This document shows, in pieces, positions 8,780 to 16,980 of a DNA stretch of 38,014 bases. This stretch comes from Bacillota bacterium. Lineage in GTDB: Bacteria > Bacillota > Clostridia > Lachnospirales > Lachnospiraceae. The position numbers and the translations under genes were made by a program. The notes beneath the pieces were generated by a model that did not search any database, was not told where the DNA came from, and was given only the letters and a program-made list of their open reading frames with translations. Where the stretch lies: positions 1-38,014 of the forward strand of contig JAEYPA010000128.1 of NCBI GenBank assembly GCA_023411225.1, read 5' to 3'. How positions within the stretch are numbered: the first letter of the stretch is position 1; each line of letters opens with the position of its first letter.

Positions 8780-9625
8780 TTAGTAAAAACTCTTAACAAC
8801 TTGTCCAATAATCAGATTCCATCCGTCTGCTAGTATAAATAGTAAAATCTTAAACGGCATGGAAATCGTCGTAGGTGGTAGCATCATCATACCCATAGAC
8901 ATAAGCGTAGACGCCACAACCATATCAATAATAATAAATGGTATATAAATTAAGAAGCCAATAATAAAGGCATATCTTAATTCGCTAATTATAAAAGCTG
9001 GAATCAATACCGTAGTAGGAATATCATCCTGCTCTTCAAGACTATCAGAACTTACACCAGCAATATTCAAAAAAAGCTTCAAATCCTTACGATCAGCCTG
9101 ATCAAACATAAAACTGCGAATCGGTTTCATTCCCTTGTCAAAAGCCTCTTCCTGGGTGATCTCTCCCTTGGTCAAAGGTTGTACCGCAACCTTGTTCACC
9201 TCGGTAAAGGTTGGAGCCATTATAAAAAAGGTTAGAAATAATGATAACCCTATAATCACCTGATTTGGTGGTGTCGTATTGGTCCCCAACGCAGTTCTTG
9301 TAAAATGAAGTACTATAATTATTCTTGTAAAAGAAGTCACCATGATTAAAATAGATGGTGCAAGACTAATCACAGTCAGAATTAAGAGGATCTGAAGAGT
9401 ACTAGAAAGACTTGTACTTCCAGCATTAGAATTTATATTAAGATTAAATTGTCCATTTGGATCTGGCGTAGATGCATTATTAGTTGCTGCAGGACTAGTA
9501 CTTGGAGTACTAGGGCTCGTAGCACTTGCTCTATCCCCTGGTATTAGCACCAATATACCAAACAGACAAATGAATAACATATAAAACCGTATTGCTCGCA
9601 GTGTTTTTTTCCTCTTTGCGCTCAT
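8780..9625 (-). CDS. fliP: Flagellar export gate protein FliP
   Basis: Core pore-forming subunit of the export gate. The roughly 281-residue product has an N-terminal signal-like segment (basic KRKK, then a hydrophobic core to about residue 33), a Ser/Thr/Pro/Asn-rich linker, and the conserved FliP domain with membrane segments and motifs HFTRTALGTNTTPPNQV and LTFFIMAPTF. The start is taken as the ATG at 9625, seven bases after AAGG; a TTG directly upstream is also in frame. The start lies nine bases after the fliO stop. The low-complexity linker is longer than in enteric FliP but not unusual in Clostridia. Confidence 0.95.
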   Translation of the reverse strand: MSAKRKKTLRAIRFYMLFICLFGILVLIPGDRASATSPSTPSTSPAATNNASTPDPNGQFNLNINSNAGSTSLSSTLQILLILTVISLAPSILIMVTSFTRIIIVLHFTRTALGTNTTPPNQVIIGLSLFLTFFIMAPTFTEVNKVAVQPLTKGEITQEEAFDKGMKPIRSFMFDQADRKDLKLFLNIAGVSSDSLEEQDDIPTTVLIPAFIISELRYAFIIGFLIYIPFIIIDMVVASTLMSMGMMMLPPTTISMPFKILLFILADGWNLIIGQVVKSFY

Positions 9626-9634
9626 CAATTAACC

Positions 9635-10048
9635 TTACTCTTCTTTCTTGTCAAATTGCCTTATTTCGTCATCAAAAGTGGAACTTTTCTTTTCAAGTTT
9701 GTTCTTTGACAGCTTTAGAAAGTCCTTAAAATTCATAAGTCCACTTTCTGGCTTCTTGAATTCCAAGCTATCCCTCTCCAAATCGGTTAAATATTCAATA
9801 TGATCCTTTGACACTCCAAGGGCAACTACTTTGTTGCCAAGTTCTACAATATATATGTACTTCGACTGATTTAACCGAAACACCTCTAGAATCTTTATAT
9901 TCTGGTTTTTCTGCATTTTTAATCCAGAGGTGGACACCCATTTGGTCACATAATAGGCAGCCACCAAAATCAGTATAAAGACGAGGATAAGAACAAATAA
10001 ATCAAAGAATCCACCACCATCTAAAGTTAACAAAACAAAGTTTTCCAC
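9635..10048 (-). CDS. fliO: Flagellar biosynthesis protein FliO (FliZ)
   Basis: Small membrane protein that assists assembly of the FliPQR export gate. About 137 residues: one membrane segment (about 16-38, rich in Leu/Ile/Val/Phe), then a basic cytoplasmic domain with the FliO pattern KILEVFRLNQSKYIYIVELG and a charged Lys-rich tail. The start is assigned to the GTG at 10048, nine bases after GGAGG. A longer version from a TTG at 10075 would overlap cheY and lacks a ribosome-binding site. It follows cheY directly and precedes fliP. FliO proteins diverge strongly, so the call leans partly on position. Confidence 0.88.
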   Translation of the reverse strand: MENFVLLTLDGGGFFDLFVLILVFILILVAAYYVTKWVSTSGLKMQKNQNIKILEVFRLNQSKYIYIVELGNKVVALGVSKDHIEYLTDLERDSLEFKKPESGLMNFKDFLKLSKNKLEKKSSTFDDEIRQFDKKEE

Positions 10049-10064
10049 GTATAGATGCCTCCAA

Positions 10065-10430
10065 TTATTCGCCAATCACCTTTTTTACAGCTTCTAAAAC
10101 ACGCTCAGCTTGAAATGGTTTTACAATAAAATCCTTTGCTCCACTTTGAATAGAATCGATTACCATAGCTTGTTGTCCCATAGCAGAACACATAATAATC
10201 TTCGCCGCAGAATCAACACTCTTAATCTTTTTTAAAGCCTGTAAGCCATCCATTTCTGGCATAGTAATATCCATTAATACTAAATCAGGTTTTGTCTCAT
10301 TATACTTATCAATAGCTTTAATTCCATTTTCAGCTTCTGCAATTACATTATAACCATTCTTGGTTAAGATATCTTTAATCATCATTCGCATAAAAGCTGC
10401 ATCATCAACAATAAGTATATTTTTCGCCAT
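10065..10430 (-). CDS. cheY: Chemotaxis response regulator CheY
   Basis: Single-domain receiver (121 residues) that, when phosphorylated by CheA, binds FliM/FliY at the switch and controls rotation direction. Visible acidic-pocket residues are Asp9 and Asp10 (ILIVDDAAFMR), phospho-acceptor Asp54 (LVLMDITMPEMDG), Ser82 (MCSA, the Thr/Ser position) and Lys104 (FIVKPFQ). The start is taken as the ATG at 10430, eight bases after GGGAGA; the more upstream ATG has no spacing for a ribosome-binding site. Located between fliY, whose product should dephosphorylate it, and fliO. Confidence 0.96.
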   Translation of the reverse strand: MAKNILIVDDAAFMRMMIKDILTKNGYNVIAEAENGIKAIDKYNETKPDLVLMDITMPEMDGLQALKKIKSVDSAAKIIMCSAMGQQAMVIDSIQSGAKDFIVKPFQAERVLEAVKKVIGE

Positions 10431-10452
10431 AACAATTTCTCCCATCCTTAAA

Positions 10453-11619
10453 CTATTTTATAATTTCTGTTACTCGTACGCCAAAGCTTTCCTCGATTAC
10501 TACTACTTCCCCTCTAGCAACATTCTTTCCATTCACTAACACGTCAATTGGTTCACCTGCCAACTTACTTAACTCGATTATAGTACCTGGCGCAAAATCC
10601 AATATCTCTTTTATTGATTTATTGGTGCGACCTAGCTCTACGGTTACTTCTAGTGGTACATCCATAATTAAATCAATATTTTCCTGCTGGGTAACAGGGT
10701 TAATTCTAGAATTAAACGGCTGAAATTGTGCTTGTTTGACATTAACACCTTGTGGCATTCCCCCCATTGGCATTCCTCCCATTGCCATTCCACCTGTTGG
10801 CATTCCTCCCATTGGCATTCCATTCATTTGATTATAATTTTCTGACATATTAATAGACATGCCATTAAGAGACGTTTCACTTGGTGCATGGGTTGTTTGA
10901 CTAGCTACAGTCGACGTATGCTCTGGCTCAGGAGGTATACTGTTCTGAGTAAATTTGCTGTAGAGATCTTTTGCAAAATCAACTGAATACAGTTGCATAA
11001 TTTCACTGTCAACTAGACTGTCAATTTCCATCTTAAATGAAACCTTAACAAATGGTTCCTCACAAAGAGGATACATTACATTAAGTTGTTCTTCTAATTG
11101 GACACGGTGGGACTCAGGTGGACTGATATCTACCACCCGGTCAATCATTGAAGATAAAGAAGTAGAAGCACTACCCATCATTTGGTTCATAGCTTCACTA
11201 ATCGCACTTAGATGAAATTCATTTACTTCTCCATCAGCATTAGAACCATCTCCGCCCATCATCAAATCGGCAATCAGTAATACATCGGCTTCTTTTAGAA
11301 TTAATATGTTGTTGCCTTCCAAGCCTTGTTTATATGAAATTTGTATGTAAACACAGGGCTTATCAAATTTGTTGGAAATATCTTCCCACGTTGCAAGCTC
11401 TACCTTCGGAGTTGTAATAAGTACTTTTCGATTGACTAATTGAGATAAGGTCGTAGCTGCCGTTCCCATACTGATATTTGAGAGTTCACCAATGGCGTCC
11501 TTTTCTTCAATAGATAATTGCTCTGTGAGTTCACTAGAGCTTGTTTGTACCTCTGCGTCCGAGGAAGAAATGCTATTTAATAGTGCATTTATTTCTTCTT
11601 GAGATAACATGCCATCCAT
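10453..11619 (-). CDS. fliY: Switch protein and CheY-P phosphatase FliY
   Basis: C-ring component of Gram-positive switches that fuses a CheC-like CheY-P phosphatase to a FliN domain. The 388 residues comprise an N-terminal CheY-binding helix (LSQEEINALLN), a CheC-like domain (about 35-215), a low-complexity linker (about 222-300) and a FliN domain (about 315-388). Both phosphatase motifs are intact: Asp41/Glu45/Asn48 with Pro71, and Ser138/Glu142/Asn145 with Pro168. This predicts an active phosphatase. The linker holds Met/Gly/Pro repeats coded by 15-base tandem units (see the repeat entry). The ATG has GGAGG nine bases upstream, inside the end of fliM. Confidence 0.95.
   Translation of the reverse strand: MDGMLSQEEINALLNSISSSDAEVQTSSSELTEQLSIEEKDAIGELSNISMGTAATTLSQLVNRKVLITTPKVELATWEDISNKFDKPCVYIQISYKQGLEGNNILILKEADVLLIADLMMGGDGSNADGEVNEFHLSAISEAMNQMMGSASTSLSSMIDRVVDISPPESHRVQLEEQLNVMYPLCEEPFVKVSFKMEIDSLVDSEIMQLYSVDFAKDLYSKFTQNSIPPEPEHTSTVASQTTHAPSETSLNGMSINMSENYNQMNGMPMGGMPTGGMAMGGMPMGGMPQGVNVKQAQFQPFNSRINPVTQQENIDLIMDVPLEVTVELGRTNKSIKEILDFAPGTIIELSKLAGEPIDVLVNGKNVARGEVVVIEESFGVRVTEIIK
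10754..10828 (-). repeat. Five tandem 15-bp units inside the fliY linker
   Basis: Five consecutive 15-base units (10754-10768, 10769-10783, 10784-10798, 10799-10813, 10814-10828) follow the plus-strand pattern GGCATTCCTCCCATT with a few substitutions. They encode the Met/Gly/Pro-rich run around residues 265-289 of FliY (units like MGGMP). Because the unit is a multiple of three, expansion or contraction by slippage would only change linker length and keep the FliN domain in frame. Confidence 0.9.
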
Positions 11620-11623
11620 GCTG

Positions 11624-12601
11624 CTATTCCTCCTTGATTATTGATGTTACTCTAACGGCATAGCTTTCATCAGATGAACCAGGCAATGCTTTAAACTTCT
11701 TTGCATTACCAACATAAACATCCAATTCCCCATCAATCTTTGTATTCAGTCTAATAATATCTCCTAGCTGAAGATTAAGAAAATCAGTAACCGATACTGT
11801 ACTCTTCCCCAGGATCGCCCGAATTGGAATTCTGGCTCTTGCTATTGCAGTTTCAATATACTCGTGATATGCTTCTTTATCCTGTACTCTTACACTGGAA
11901 TACCAATACTTCGTATTCAGCTTATCAATAATACTTTCCACGCAGGAATACGGAATACATATATTCATCAAACCTTCCACGGTACCCACTCGAATATTCA
12001 TAGTCACTATAGAAGTCATTTCATTAGGTGATATAATTTGTGCAAATTGGGAGTTTGTTTCAATACGTTCCAATCTCGGTTCTATAGGGAGAACACTGTT
12101 CCATGGTTCTTTCAACAAATTTGTGCACACATTCATTATTCGCTCTAGAATACTGAGCTCAATTTCAGAAAAATCTCTGGTTTTTTCTAAAGGAATTCCA
12201 CTACCGCCAAGCATTCTGTCTACAATAGCGTATCCCAGGTTTTCAGCAAGTTCTAAGATAATATTACCATCCAATGGTGCAAAATCAACAATCCCTAAAA
12301 TAACTGGATTGGCAAGGGCATTGGAAAACTCCGAATAGGTAACTGCCTCTGAATTCATAACCTCTATCTGAACGTTTTTACGTAAATATGCAGGTAGATT
12401 CGTACTTAAAAGTCTGGCATAATGATCAAAAATAATAACTAGCGTTCTTAAATGCTCTTTTGAAAACTTGGAAGGTCGCTTAAAATCATAGTTCTTAACC
12501 TGCTTGTCATCGCTACTTTTCATATCATCTGCATCTAATTCTCCACTACTTATAGCTGCCAGCAGATTGTCTATTTCACTTTGTGACAAGACGTCCCCCA
12601 T
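11624..12601 (-). CDS. fliM: Flagellar motor switch protein FliM
   Basis: C-ring protein that receives CheY-P and transmits the switch to FliG. The 325 residues show the N-terminal CheY-P-binding helix (LSQSEIDNLLAAIS), a CheC-like middle domain (about 45-230) without the phosphatase Glu/Asn pairs, and a C-terminal FliN-like SpoA domain (about 250-320, with LQLGDIIRL). The ATG at 12601 follows CTAGGAGGTG. The last codons contain the ribosome-binding site of fliY, four bases downstream. Upstream is an AT-rich gap of 95 bases to fliL. High confidence. Confidence 0.96.
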   Translation of the reverse strand: MGDVLSQSEIDNLLAAISSGELDADDMKSSDDKQVKNYDFKRPSKFSKEHLRTLVIIFDHYARLLSTNLPAYLRKNVQIEVMNSEAVTYSEFSNALANPVILGIVDFAPLDGNIILELAENLGYAIVDRMLGGSGIPLEKTRDFSEIELSILERIMNVCTNLLKEPWNSVLPIEPRLERIETNSQFAQIISPNEMTSIVTMNIRVGTVEGLMNICIPYSCVESIIDKLNTKYWYSSVRVQDKEAYHEYIETAIARARIPIRAILGKSTVSVTDFLNLQLGDIIRLNTKIDGELDVYVGNAKKFKALPGSSDESYAVRVTSIIKEE

Positions 12602-12696
12602 TTTGACACCTCCTAGTTACTTGTCTTTCAATAATTCGTAATATATTTAATATTAACACAATAATTAGTTAAAATAAAGCAATTTTCTACCATATT

Positions 12697-13212
12697 TTAA
12701 TTGAAACGCAAATTTCCGAACCCAATATTTAAAAAGCAATCTGCTCCGTCAAAATGCTTGCTAATCTGCTCTAATGCTTTAACTTTTATCTCAGCACCGC
12801 TTATTTGTGCCTTTTTAAACGTGTATTGTGTATATATGTTAGTGATAATATCCTGTATGTATGTTTTATTGCTATCAAATACTTTTGAAACCTCGTCATA
12901 AGAATCAGCTTTTTTATTTAATGTTATGGTAATTGAATCAATTGCCGCATAATGCGTTTTTCCATCATTATCTGACATTAAAGTGATTTGTATTTTAGTA
13001 TCAATAGTCTTGTCTTCACGATCTGCCATCGACACTTCTCCAGTTTTTTCATCCGGATGTTCCAGTTCCAGATCTATAATATTAGATACCTTAGTAAGCA
13101 AAGTATTTACCTTATTTAAAGAAGGTACCATCACAAACATAATAATGCCGGTAAGTACCACATTCAAAGTAACTAAAGCCAAAACTATAATTGTTGTGAT
13201 ATTTTTCTTCAT
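12697..13212 (-). CDS. fliL: Flagellar basal-body-associated protein FliL
   Basis: Single-pass membrane protein that surrounds and stabilises stator units near the basal body. About 171 residues: a short cytoplasmic MKKN start, one membrane helix (about 4-28) and an extracytoplasmic FliL domain ending in the family-typical hydrophobic C-terminus (CFLNIGFGNLRF). The ATG at 13212 is preceded by AGGAGAG at five bases; in-frame starts further upstream would overlap motB. FliL is weakly conserved, but position between motB and fliM plus topology makes the call secure. Confidence 0.88.
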   Translation of the reverse strand: MKKNITTIIVLALVTLNVVLTGIIMFVMVPSLNKVNTLLTKVSNIIDLELEHPDEKTGEVSMADREDKTIDTKIQITLMSDNDGKTHYAAIDSITITLNKKADSYDEVSKVFDSNKTYIQDIITNIYTQYTFKKAQISGAEIKVKALEQISKHFDGADCFLNIGFGNLRFN

Positions 13213-13228
13213 TTTTACTCTCCTATTG

Positions 13229-14128
13229 TCATTCATCCAAATCACTAAAAATCTTAAATTCTACGCGTCTGTTCTTTTTTCTACCATCTTCAGTACTGTT
13301 ATCAGCAATTGGATCATACTCACTCCGTCCAGCGGCCTCCAATTTTTTAGGATTCAGCCTTTTCACATCTGTCATATACTCCCATACAGTATAAGCACGT
13401 GCTGTAGATAACTCCATATTGCTTTTATACTCAACATTATTGGTAATTGGTACATTATCTGTATGGCCTTCTATCTTGATTAAATTATCTTGATAGGTCT
13501 TAAGTATACTTCCTATCTTATTTAAAATATGTAACGCCTCTTTTTTAATATCAGCTTTCCCTGAATCAAATAAAATAGCCCCATACATAGATAATTTAAT
13601 ATATTGGTAGTCCTTATCAATTCCTACAGAAACATATTGCTCCAGACTGTTACGTTCCACCAAACCAACTACTCGTTCATACATTTCCTCTGTTACCTTT
13701 TGCTGTTTCTCCCGCATTTCTTCCTTGTACTTATCAATTATTTTCTGGTCATCCTTAGAATCACTTGGAGGATTACTATTTTGTGGGGCGGGAGTAGCCT
13801 TCGGATCGTCATTCTTTCCATCATTAGGCTGATCATTAGAATCCTCCTCACTATTTCCCATATCTTTAAAATATTCCCCTACATTCTGTAATTGACTAAT
13901 TCCTGACGATATCAAGGAACCTTCTCCGACTCCCATAGAACCGCCCTCAAATATTCCAAAATTAGCAGTAAAAGAAGTAACCACCTGTTCCCATTTTTCG
14001 GCATCTACTGATGACAAAGAAAAAAGCAACACAAAGAATGTTAACAGCAAGTTCATCAAATCACTGAAAGTAGTAATCCAACCTTCACCGCCCTTAGGTT
14101 CCTCAGGTTTTTTCTTCCTAGCCAACAT
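13229..14128 (-). CDS. motB: Stator protein MotB
   Basis: Peptidoglycan-anchored stator subunit; with MotA it forms the ion channel that drives rotation. About 299 residues: basic N-terminus, one membrane helix (about 20-40) carrying the ion-binding Asp23 in TTFSDLMNLLLTFF, a long Asp/Asn/Pro-rich plug/linker (about 70-125) and a C-terminal OmpA-like peptidoglycan-binding domain with IEGHTDNVPI and ELSTARAYTV. The ATG at 14128 overlaps the end of motA and follows GAGGAAGGTGAGA; a GTG at 14134 is an alternative. Whether the motor uses H+ or Na+ cannot be told from this sequence alone. Confidence 0.94.
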   Translation of the reverse strand: MLARKKKPEEPKGGEGWITTFSDLMNLLLTFFVLLFSLSSVDAEKWEQVVTSFTANFGIFEGGSMGVGEGSLISSGISQLQNVGEYFKDMGNSEEDSNDQPNDGKNDDPKATPAPQNSNPPSDSKDDQKIIDKYKEEMREKQQKVTEEMYERVVGLVERNSLEQYVSVGIDKDYQYIKLSMYGAILFDSGKADIKKEALHILNKIGSILKTYQDNLIKIEGHTDNVPITNNVEYKSNMELSTARAYTVWEYMTDVKRLNPKKLEAAGRSEYDPIADNSTEDGRKKNRRVEFKIFSDLDE

Positions 14129-14921
14129 TCTCACCTTCCTCAGTTATAAGGTTCTCACGGTTTATTGGCAACAAGAAGGATTTCAGTTTTTCCTCAATAA
14201 CACGAGGATTTTCCCCAGCCTGTATGGAAAGCAGACCTTCTACCATAACCTCTTTCATCAATACCTCTGTCGCACTATTGCTCTTTAACTTTGTTGCAAT
14301 AGGAGTTGCAATCCAGTTAGCAAGCATTGAGCCATAAAAGGTTGTAACCAAGGCAACCGCCATATTAGGACCAACTGCATCTAGATCATCCAAAGTCTTT
14401 AACATATTAATCAGACCAATCAGGGTACCAATCATACCCCAGGCAGGACCCATAGAGGCCATGTTCTCCCAAAATCCAATTTTATCCTTATGTCTTTCCT
14501 CCAGACAAGATAATTCTGTCTCCAGAATATTACGTACCAACTCCGGATCTGTACCATCTACAATCAGTAAAATCCCCTTTTTCAGAAAGGGATCCTCAAG
14601 ATTTGCTGCAGATTCCTCCAAAGCCAGTAATCCTTCTTTTCTTGCCGTGTTAGATAATGTAATAATAAGCTTAATTGTCCCTGGGATATCAAAAGTAGGC
14701 TTCTTAATTGCTTTTGAGAAAGACTTAAACCCTCCTATATAATCTTTAAAGGAACTTGACATAGTCAATAAGCAAGTAAAGGAACCACCAAATGTGATAA
14801 CTACTGACAAAGGATCCCAGAAATTCCAAAGGGCATTCATACCTTGATCTCCCAATACAATACCAAGAAAAACAAAAATTAAACCTATAACTATACCACC
14901 CACTGTAGTTAAATCCAACAC
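14118..14921 (-). CDS. motA: Stator protein MotA
   Basis: Membrane subunit of the proton/sodium channel that pushes on FliG. About 267 residues with four membrane segments (two near the N-terminus, two around 145-200), a cytoplasmic loop with the charged region NILETELSCLEERHKDK, and the conserved MGPAWGMIGTLIGLINML block. No ATG is available. Three close non-ATG starts exist: GTG 14927, GTG 14921 and TTG 14918. The Shine-Dalgarno AGGTAGG favours 14921 or 14918, and the TTG version gives the family-like start M-DLTTVGGIV. It overlaps motB. motAB here sit inside the fla/che operon rather than in a separate one as in B. subtilis. Confidence 0.92.
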   Translation of the reverse strand: MLDLTTVGGIVIGLIFVFLGIVLGDQGMNALWNFWDPLSVVITFGGSFTCLLTMSSSFKDYIGGFKSFSKAIKKPTFDIPGTIKLIITLSNTARKEGLLALEESAANLEDPFLKKGILLIVDGTDPELVRNILETELSCLEERHKDKIGFWENMASMGPAWGMIGTLIGLINMLKTLDDLDAVGPNMAVALVTTFYGSMLANWIATPIATKLKSNSATEVLMKEVMVEGLLSIQAGENPRVIEEKLKSFLLPINRENLITEEGENVG

Positions 14922-15002
14922 TTTCACCTACCTAATACTTTATTCTTGCCTTATATGACAGACATTTCAAAAATCAAGGGATTGCCCCATCTTATAGTAT
15001 CG

Positions 15003-15025
15003 GCGGACAGCACTTAGCTGTCCGC
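15003..15025 (-). promoter_or_regulatory. Intercistronic hairpin between flgE and motA
   Basis: A perfect 9-bp inverted repeat, GCGGACAGC / GCTGTCCGC with a 5-base loop, begins 15 bases after the flgE stop. It is GC-rich in AT-rich surroundings, so it stands out. No T-tract follows on either strand, so it is not a standard intrinsic terminator. It could protect or process the 3' end of the flgE segment, or attenuate read-through. The function is inferred. Confidence 0.6.
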
Positions 15026-15040
15026 AGAACTTAATTTATC

Positions 15041-16450
15041 CTAACGCTTTAAATTAATTAGTTCTTCCAACATAGTATCTGAAGTTGTAATGATTCTAGA
15101 GTTTGCTTGGAATCCTCTTTGAGTAGTAATCATCTGGGTAAATTCTGTAGAAAGGTCAACATTGGACATTTCTAGTACGCCAGTATTAAGACCTCCACCT
15201 CCTGCAGTTGGATCCTCACCAATTCCATCAAATTGTCCCGAGTTTTGGCTCTGAGCATAGAGGTTGTCACCAATTGCCTCCAAACCAGCTGGATTATTAA
15301 ACGTAGTAACCGCAATTTGTCCTAGAAGTATTTCATCACCATTGTCATAGCTACCAAATATCTTACCAGACGTATCAACAGAAACCCCTATCATTTCACC
15401 AGCTCTTCGACCAGCTCCATTTCCCTTAGGATCACCTCTGTCAGATCCTATTGCAGAGTTACCGTTAGTGCCATCTTTACCAGACATAGTAAGCGATGAA
15501 AAATGTAAATCTAGTGGTCTAAAAGCAGGACCGTCAATTGTTAAGGTTGCAATTCCTTGCTCGTTATCATCCACAGAGACAAAACTACCATCTTTCGGAC
15601 TGAATTTTAATACAACTGGTTTGTCTGGAGCGCTAAGTTTTCCATTCTCATCGATTTTATAGGTAGCACCTCCGAAAGTAATATCTGTCCCAGCTAGACT
15701 AGTTAAAATAGATTTACCAGAAGCATTTTTTCCTTCACTACTCTCCAATATATCATCTAAAGTTATGCTATATTGAGTTCCGTCAGTAGGAGAAGCAAGC
15801 TGCGTAACCTTTATCTTTGCATTGTATTTATAGCCTAACGCATCATAAAATTCAATCTGACACATTCTTCCACCCTTGTCTGCTTTAAGCGCCTCATCTG
15901 ATCGATTGATCGATCCTGAAATTGTACTAGCAGTTGTTGCCTTTGGTGGAGAATATAGATTTTCAGGCGCCATAATCTGTAATGGTTTTACAGTATCTAC
16001 AACAATACTACCTGTTGTCTTATCTACCTGCCAACCCATAACATTATAACCACTATAGTTACACAGATTTCCAGCGGAATCTATTGTAAAAGAACCTGCT
16101 CTTGTAAAATAATTAGGCCCACCATTATTTACAATAAAAAAGGCATCTCCTTTGATCATAATATCCAGTGGATTATCCGTTCTTTCAGATCCTCCTGGCA
16201 TAGCGATTGAACTATATACAGCATTTACAGAAGAACCAAGTCCAATCTGAGTAGCATTCCTACCAGCACTTCCTGTGACTTCATTGGCACCTGTGGCAGA
16301 TTGTGTTGTCTGATAAAACACATCACTAAAACGCACAGAACTTGACTTAAAACCAACTGTATTCACGTTGGCAATATTATTACCTATAACATCCATTTTT
16401 GTCTGATGAACCTTAAGACCGGAAACACCAGAAAATAGTGCTCTCATCAT
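15041..16450 (-). CDS. flgE: Flagellar hook protein FlgE
   Basis: Structural subunit of the hook, exported through the basal body. The 469 residues have the N-terminal rod/hook signature (MDVIGNNIANVNTVGFKSS) forming the D0 coiled coil, a FlgE/F/G central domain (DNPLDIMIKGDAFFIV), a variable exposed D1/D2 region (about 165-360), and the conserved C-terminal helix (STEFTQMITTQRGFQANSRI). No signal peptide is present, as expected for type III export. The first of two ATG codons is eight bases from AGGTG. Hairpins occur in both flanking gaps, which may tune the yield of this abundant protein. Confidence 0.95.
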   Translation of the reverse strand: MMRALFSGVSGLKVHQTKMDVIGNNIANVNTVGFKSSSVRFSDVFYQTTQSATGANEVTGSAGRNATQIGLGSSVNAVYSSIAMPGGSERTDNPLDIMIKGDAFFIVNNGGPNYFTRAGSFTIDSAGNLCNYSGYNVMGWQVDKTTGSIVVDTVKPLQIMAPENLYSPPKATTASTISGSINRSDEALKADKGGRMCQIEFYDALGYKYNAKIKVTQLASPTDGTQYSITLDDILESSEGKNASGKSILTSLAGTDITFGGATYKIDENGKLSAPDKPVVLKFSPKDGSFVSVDDNEQGIATLTIDGPAFRPLDLHFSSLTMSGKDGTNGNSAIGSDRGDPKGNGAGRRAGEMIGVSVDTSGKIFGSYDNGDEILLGQIAVTTFNNPAGLEAIGDNLYAQSQNSGQFDGIGEDPTAGGGGLNTGVLEMSNVDLSTEFTQMITTQRGFQANSRIITTSDTMLEELINLKR

Positions 16451-16484
16451 AATTTATACACCTAACCTTTCACCTTATAGTTTT

Positions 16485-16508
16485 CGCCTTCTCTGTCATT
16501 CAAAGGCG
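16485..16508 (-). promoter_or_regulatory. Hairpin in the flgE leader
   Basis: Inverted repeat CGCCTT / AAGGCG separated by 12 bases, ending about 34 bases upstream of the flgE start. It is directly adjacent to a second hairpin (16509-16535). It is not followed by a T-tract in the sense direction. Possible RNA-processing or stability element; function inferred. Confidence 0.4.
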
Positions 16509-16535
16509 ACGGCTCCCTTTATAAGGTCCAGCCGT
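16509..16535. promoter_or_regulatory. Two-tier hairpin in the TIGR02530 gene-flgE gap
   Basis: Arms ACGGCT / AGCCGT (16509-16514 and 16530-16535) enclose a second short stem, CCTT/AAGG. In the operon (minus) direction it would fold as an intercistronic hairpin just after the upstream gene stop. Read on the plus strand it is followed by a run of five T, so it could also act as an intrinsic terminator for an antisense transcript. No plus-strand gene is visible. Confidence 0.45.
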
Positions 16536-16543
16536 TTTTCTTG

Positions 16544-16942
16544 TTACATTATCACTGCGCCATCGATATTGGTAAAGATTTGATCATCTTGGTCATTCAT
16601 AGCGGTAATAACAGTATTGTTTTTTACACTGACTATAAAAGCCAAATTATCCACCATAACCAATGACTCCTTTATACCCTTCATTTTAGCGCGCTGTGTG
16701 CCAGTCTCTAACTTTGAAAGCTGTTCATTAGTCAAATCAATATTTCTACTTGCTAATCTTTCATTGGCATGTCTGGAGAATTTTAAACCACCATTCTCAG
16801 CCAACTTAGACTTCTCATTTAAGATTTCTTCAAATGAAATATTTCTTTTAATAGCTTCCTGCTTCTTTACCTGGGTATTACCACCTTGCAACTGATCACG
16901 CATTAACTCAATGGAGCTAAAATTGTTATTGGATATGTTCAT
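16544..16942 (-). CDS. Flagellar operon protein of the TIGR02530 family
   Basis: Small cytoplasmic protein (132 residues) of the conserved but poorly characterised flagellar family TIGR02530, normally coded between flgD and flgE. The family core is visible from residue 53 onward: KFSRHANERLASRNIDLT, then a stretch ending KESLVMVDNLAFIVSVKNNTVITA. There is no signal peptide or membrane segment. Its biochemical role is not established; position suggests involvement in hook assembly or its control. The ATG has only a weak ribosome-binding site (GGAAGG 13 bases upstream). flgD lies 38 bases upstream. Confidence 0.85.
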   Translation of the reverse strand: MNISNNNFSSIELMRDQLQGGNTQVKKQEAIKRNISFEEILNEKSKLAENGGLKFSRHANERLASRNIDLTNEQLSKLETGTQRAKMKGIKESLVMVDNLAFIVSVKNNTVITAMNDQDDQIFTNIDGAVIM

Positions 16943-16980
16943 ACTAACACCAGCCTTCCATTGCTTAGTTATTACTCCGT

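Noticed and set aside
12602..12696. Internal promoter between fliL and fliM
   Set aside because: The gap is AT-rich with TATATT-like boxes, but I could not pair any with a -35 at acceptable spacing.
15003..15025. Intrinsic terminator after flgE
   Set aside because: The stem is good but no T-tract follows on either strand, so it is listed only as an intercistronic hairpin.
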